This document shows positions 5,291 to 5,323 of a stretch of 5,323 nt of DNA, in pieces; positions within the stretch are counted from its first letter, which is position 1, and every line of letters starts with the position of its first letter. Under the pieces are notes generated by a model. The model ran no database searches. It was not told the DNA's origin and worked only from the letters and a program-made list of their open reading frames with translations. This DNA is from Euryarchaeota archaeon UBA438. Lineage in GTDB: Archaea > Thermoplasmatota > Poseidoniia > Poseidoniales > Thalassarchaeaceae. Made by a program: the position numbers and the translations under genes. Location of the stretch: positions 1 through 5,323 of the forward strand of contig DAQP01000009.1 in the NCBI GenBank assembly GCA_002504435.1, given 5' to 3'.

Positions 5291-5323
5291 CTCCTATCGG
5301 TCACTCCTCTTCACCAGAGGACT
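5291..5323 (-). other. Window-edge sequence upstream of aIF2 gamma, possibly the end of another gene
   Basis: Two minus-strand frames could be the tail of an upstream coding region: one reads SPLVKRSDR then TAG (5296-5294), another SSGEEE then TGA (5303-5301). Thirty-three bases cannot decide between these and plain leader sequence. In several euryarchaea ribosomal protein S6e precedes aIF2 gamma, but nothing here identifies it. Confidence 0.15.
5301..5307 (-). promoter_or_regulatory. Probable ribosome binding site of aIF2 gamma
   Basis: GGAGTGA on the minus strand, part of GAGGAGTGA, lies 10 nt before the ATG at 5290. A second AGGAG (5295-5291) abuts the ATG and is too close to serve. The spacing of the first is acceptable. 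No TATA-like box is visible in the 33 nt available, so the promoter, or an upstream operon partner, lies outside the window. Confidence 0.45.

Noticed and set aside
1..5323. tRNA, rRNA, insertion sequence or attachment site
   Set aside because: I saw no cloverleaf or rRNA-like sequence, no transposase-like frame and no terminal repeats; the window is almost fully occupied by intact protein genes.

Overview
The window reads as archaeal chromosome. The marker is an archaeal-type translation initiation factor aIF2 gamma followed at 4 nt by a PIN-domain nuclease, and a DUF357 protein, a family known from archaea, lies nearby. Other signs are a TATA-like box almost on top of a start codon, GGAGG/GGTGATC-type ribosome binding sites, and heavy use of AGG/AGA for arginine. 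A class II HMG-CoA reductase, the acidic composition and the moderate GC content fit a Thermoplasmatota-like lineage, perhaps marine group II/III. That placement is inference, not something the sequence proves.

Layout. Positions 1-1182 (minus) hold most of a class II HMG-CoA reductase (mevalonate pathway, archaeal lipid precursors), cut at its C-terminus by the window edge. Positions 1222-1502 are an AT-rich divergent intergenic region with eight copies or near-copies of an 8-bp motif (A-A/T-GCGTTA) in both orientations, two of them paired as a 10-bp inverted repeat, plus a TATA-like box. Positions 1503-3374 (plus) encode a 623-residue protein with a degenerate AAA+ domain (Lys to Arg in Walker A), a long acidic low-complexity linker and a C-terminal winged-helix domain. 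A 97-residue DUF357 protein follows, translationally coupled to it (3377-3670). It converges on the PIN protein (3667-4035, minus) and shares a CTAG with it as stop codon on both strands. aIF2 gamma (4040-5290, minus) is complete and lies upstream of the PIN gene in the same operon.

The minus-strand pair is a translation/RNA-processing module of a type conserved in euryarchaea. The plus-strand pair is the least understood part: a putative ATP-binding DNA-binding protein preceded by a cluster of repeated motifs. The motifs could be its own operators or part of a replication-origin-like element; the sequence alone does not decide. An aIF2 gamma without any of the usual zinc-knuckle cysteines is the other notable departure.
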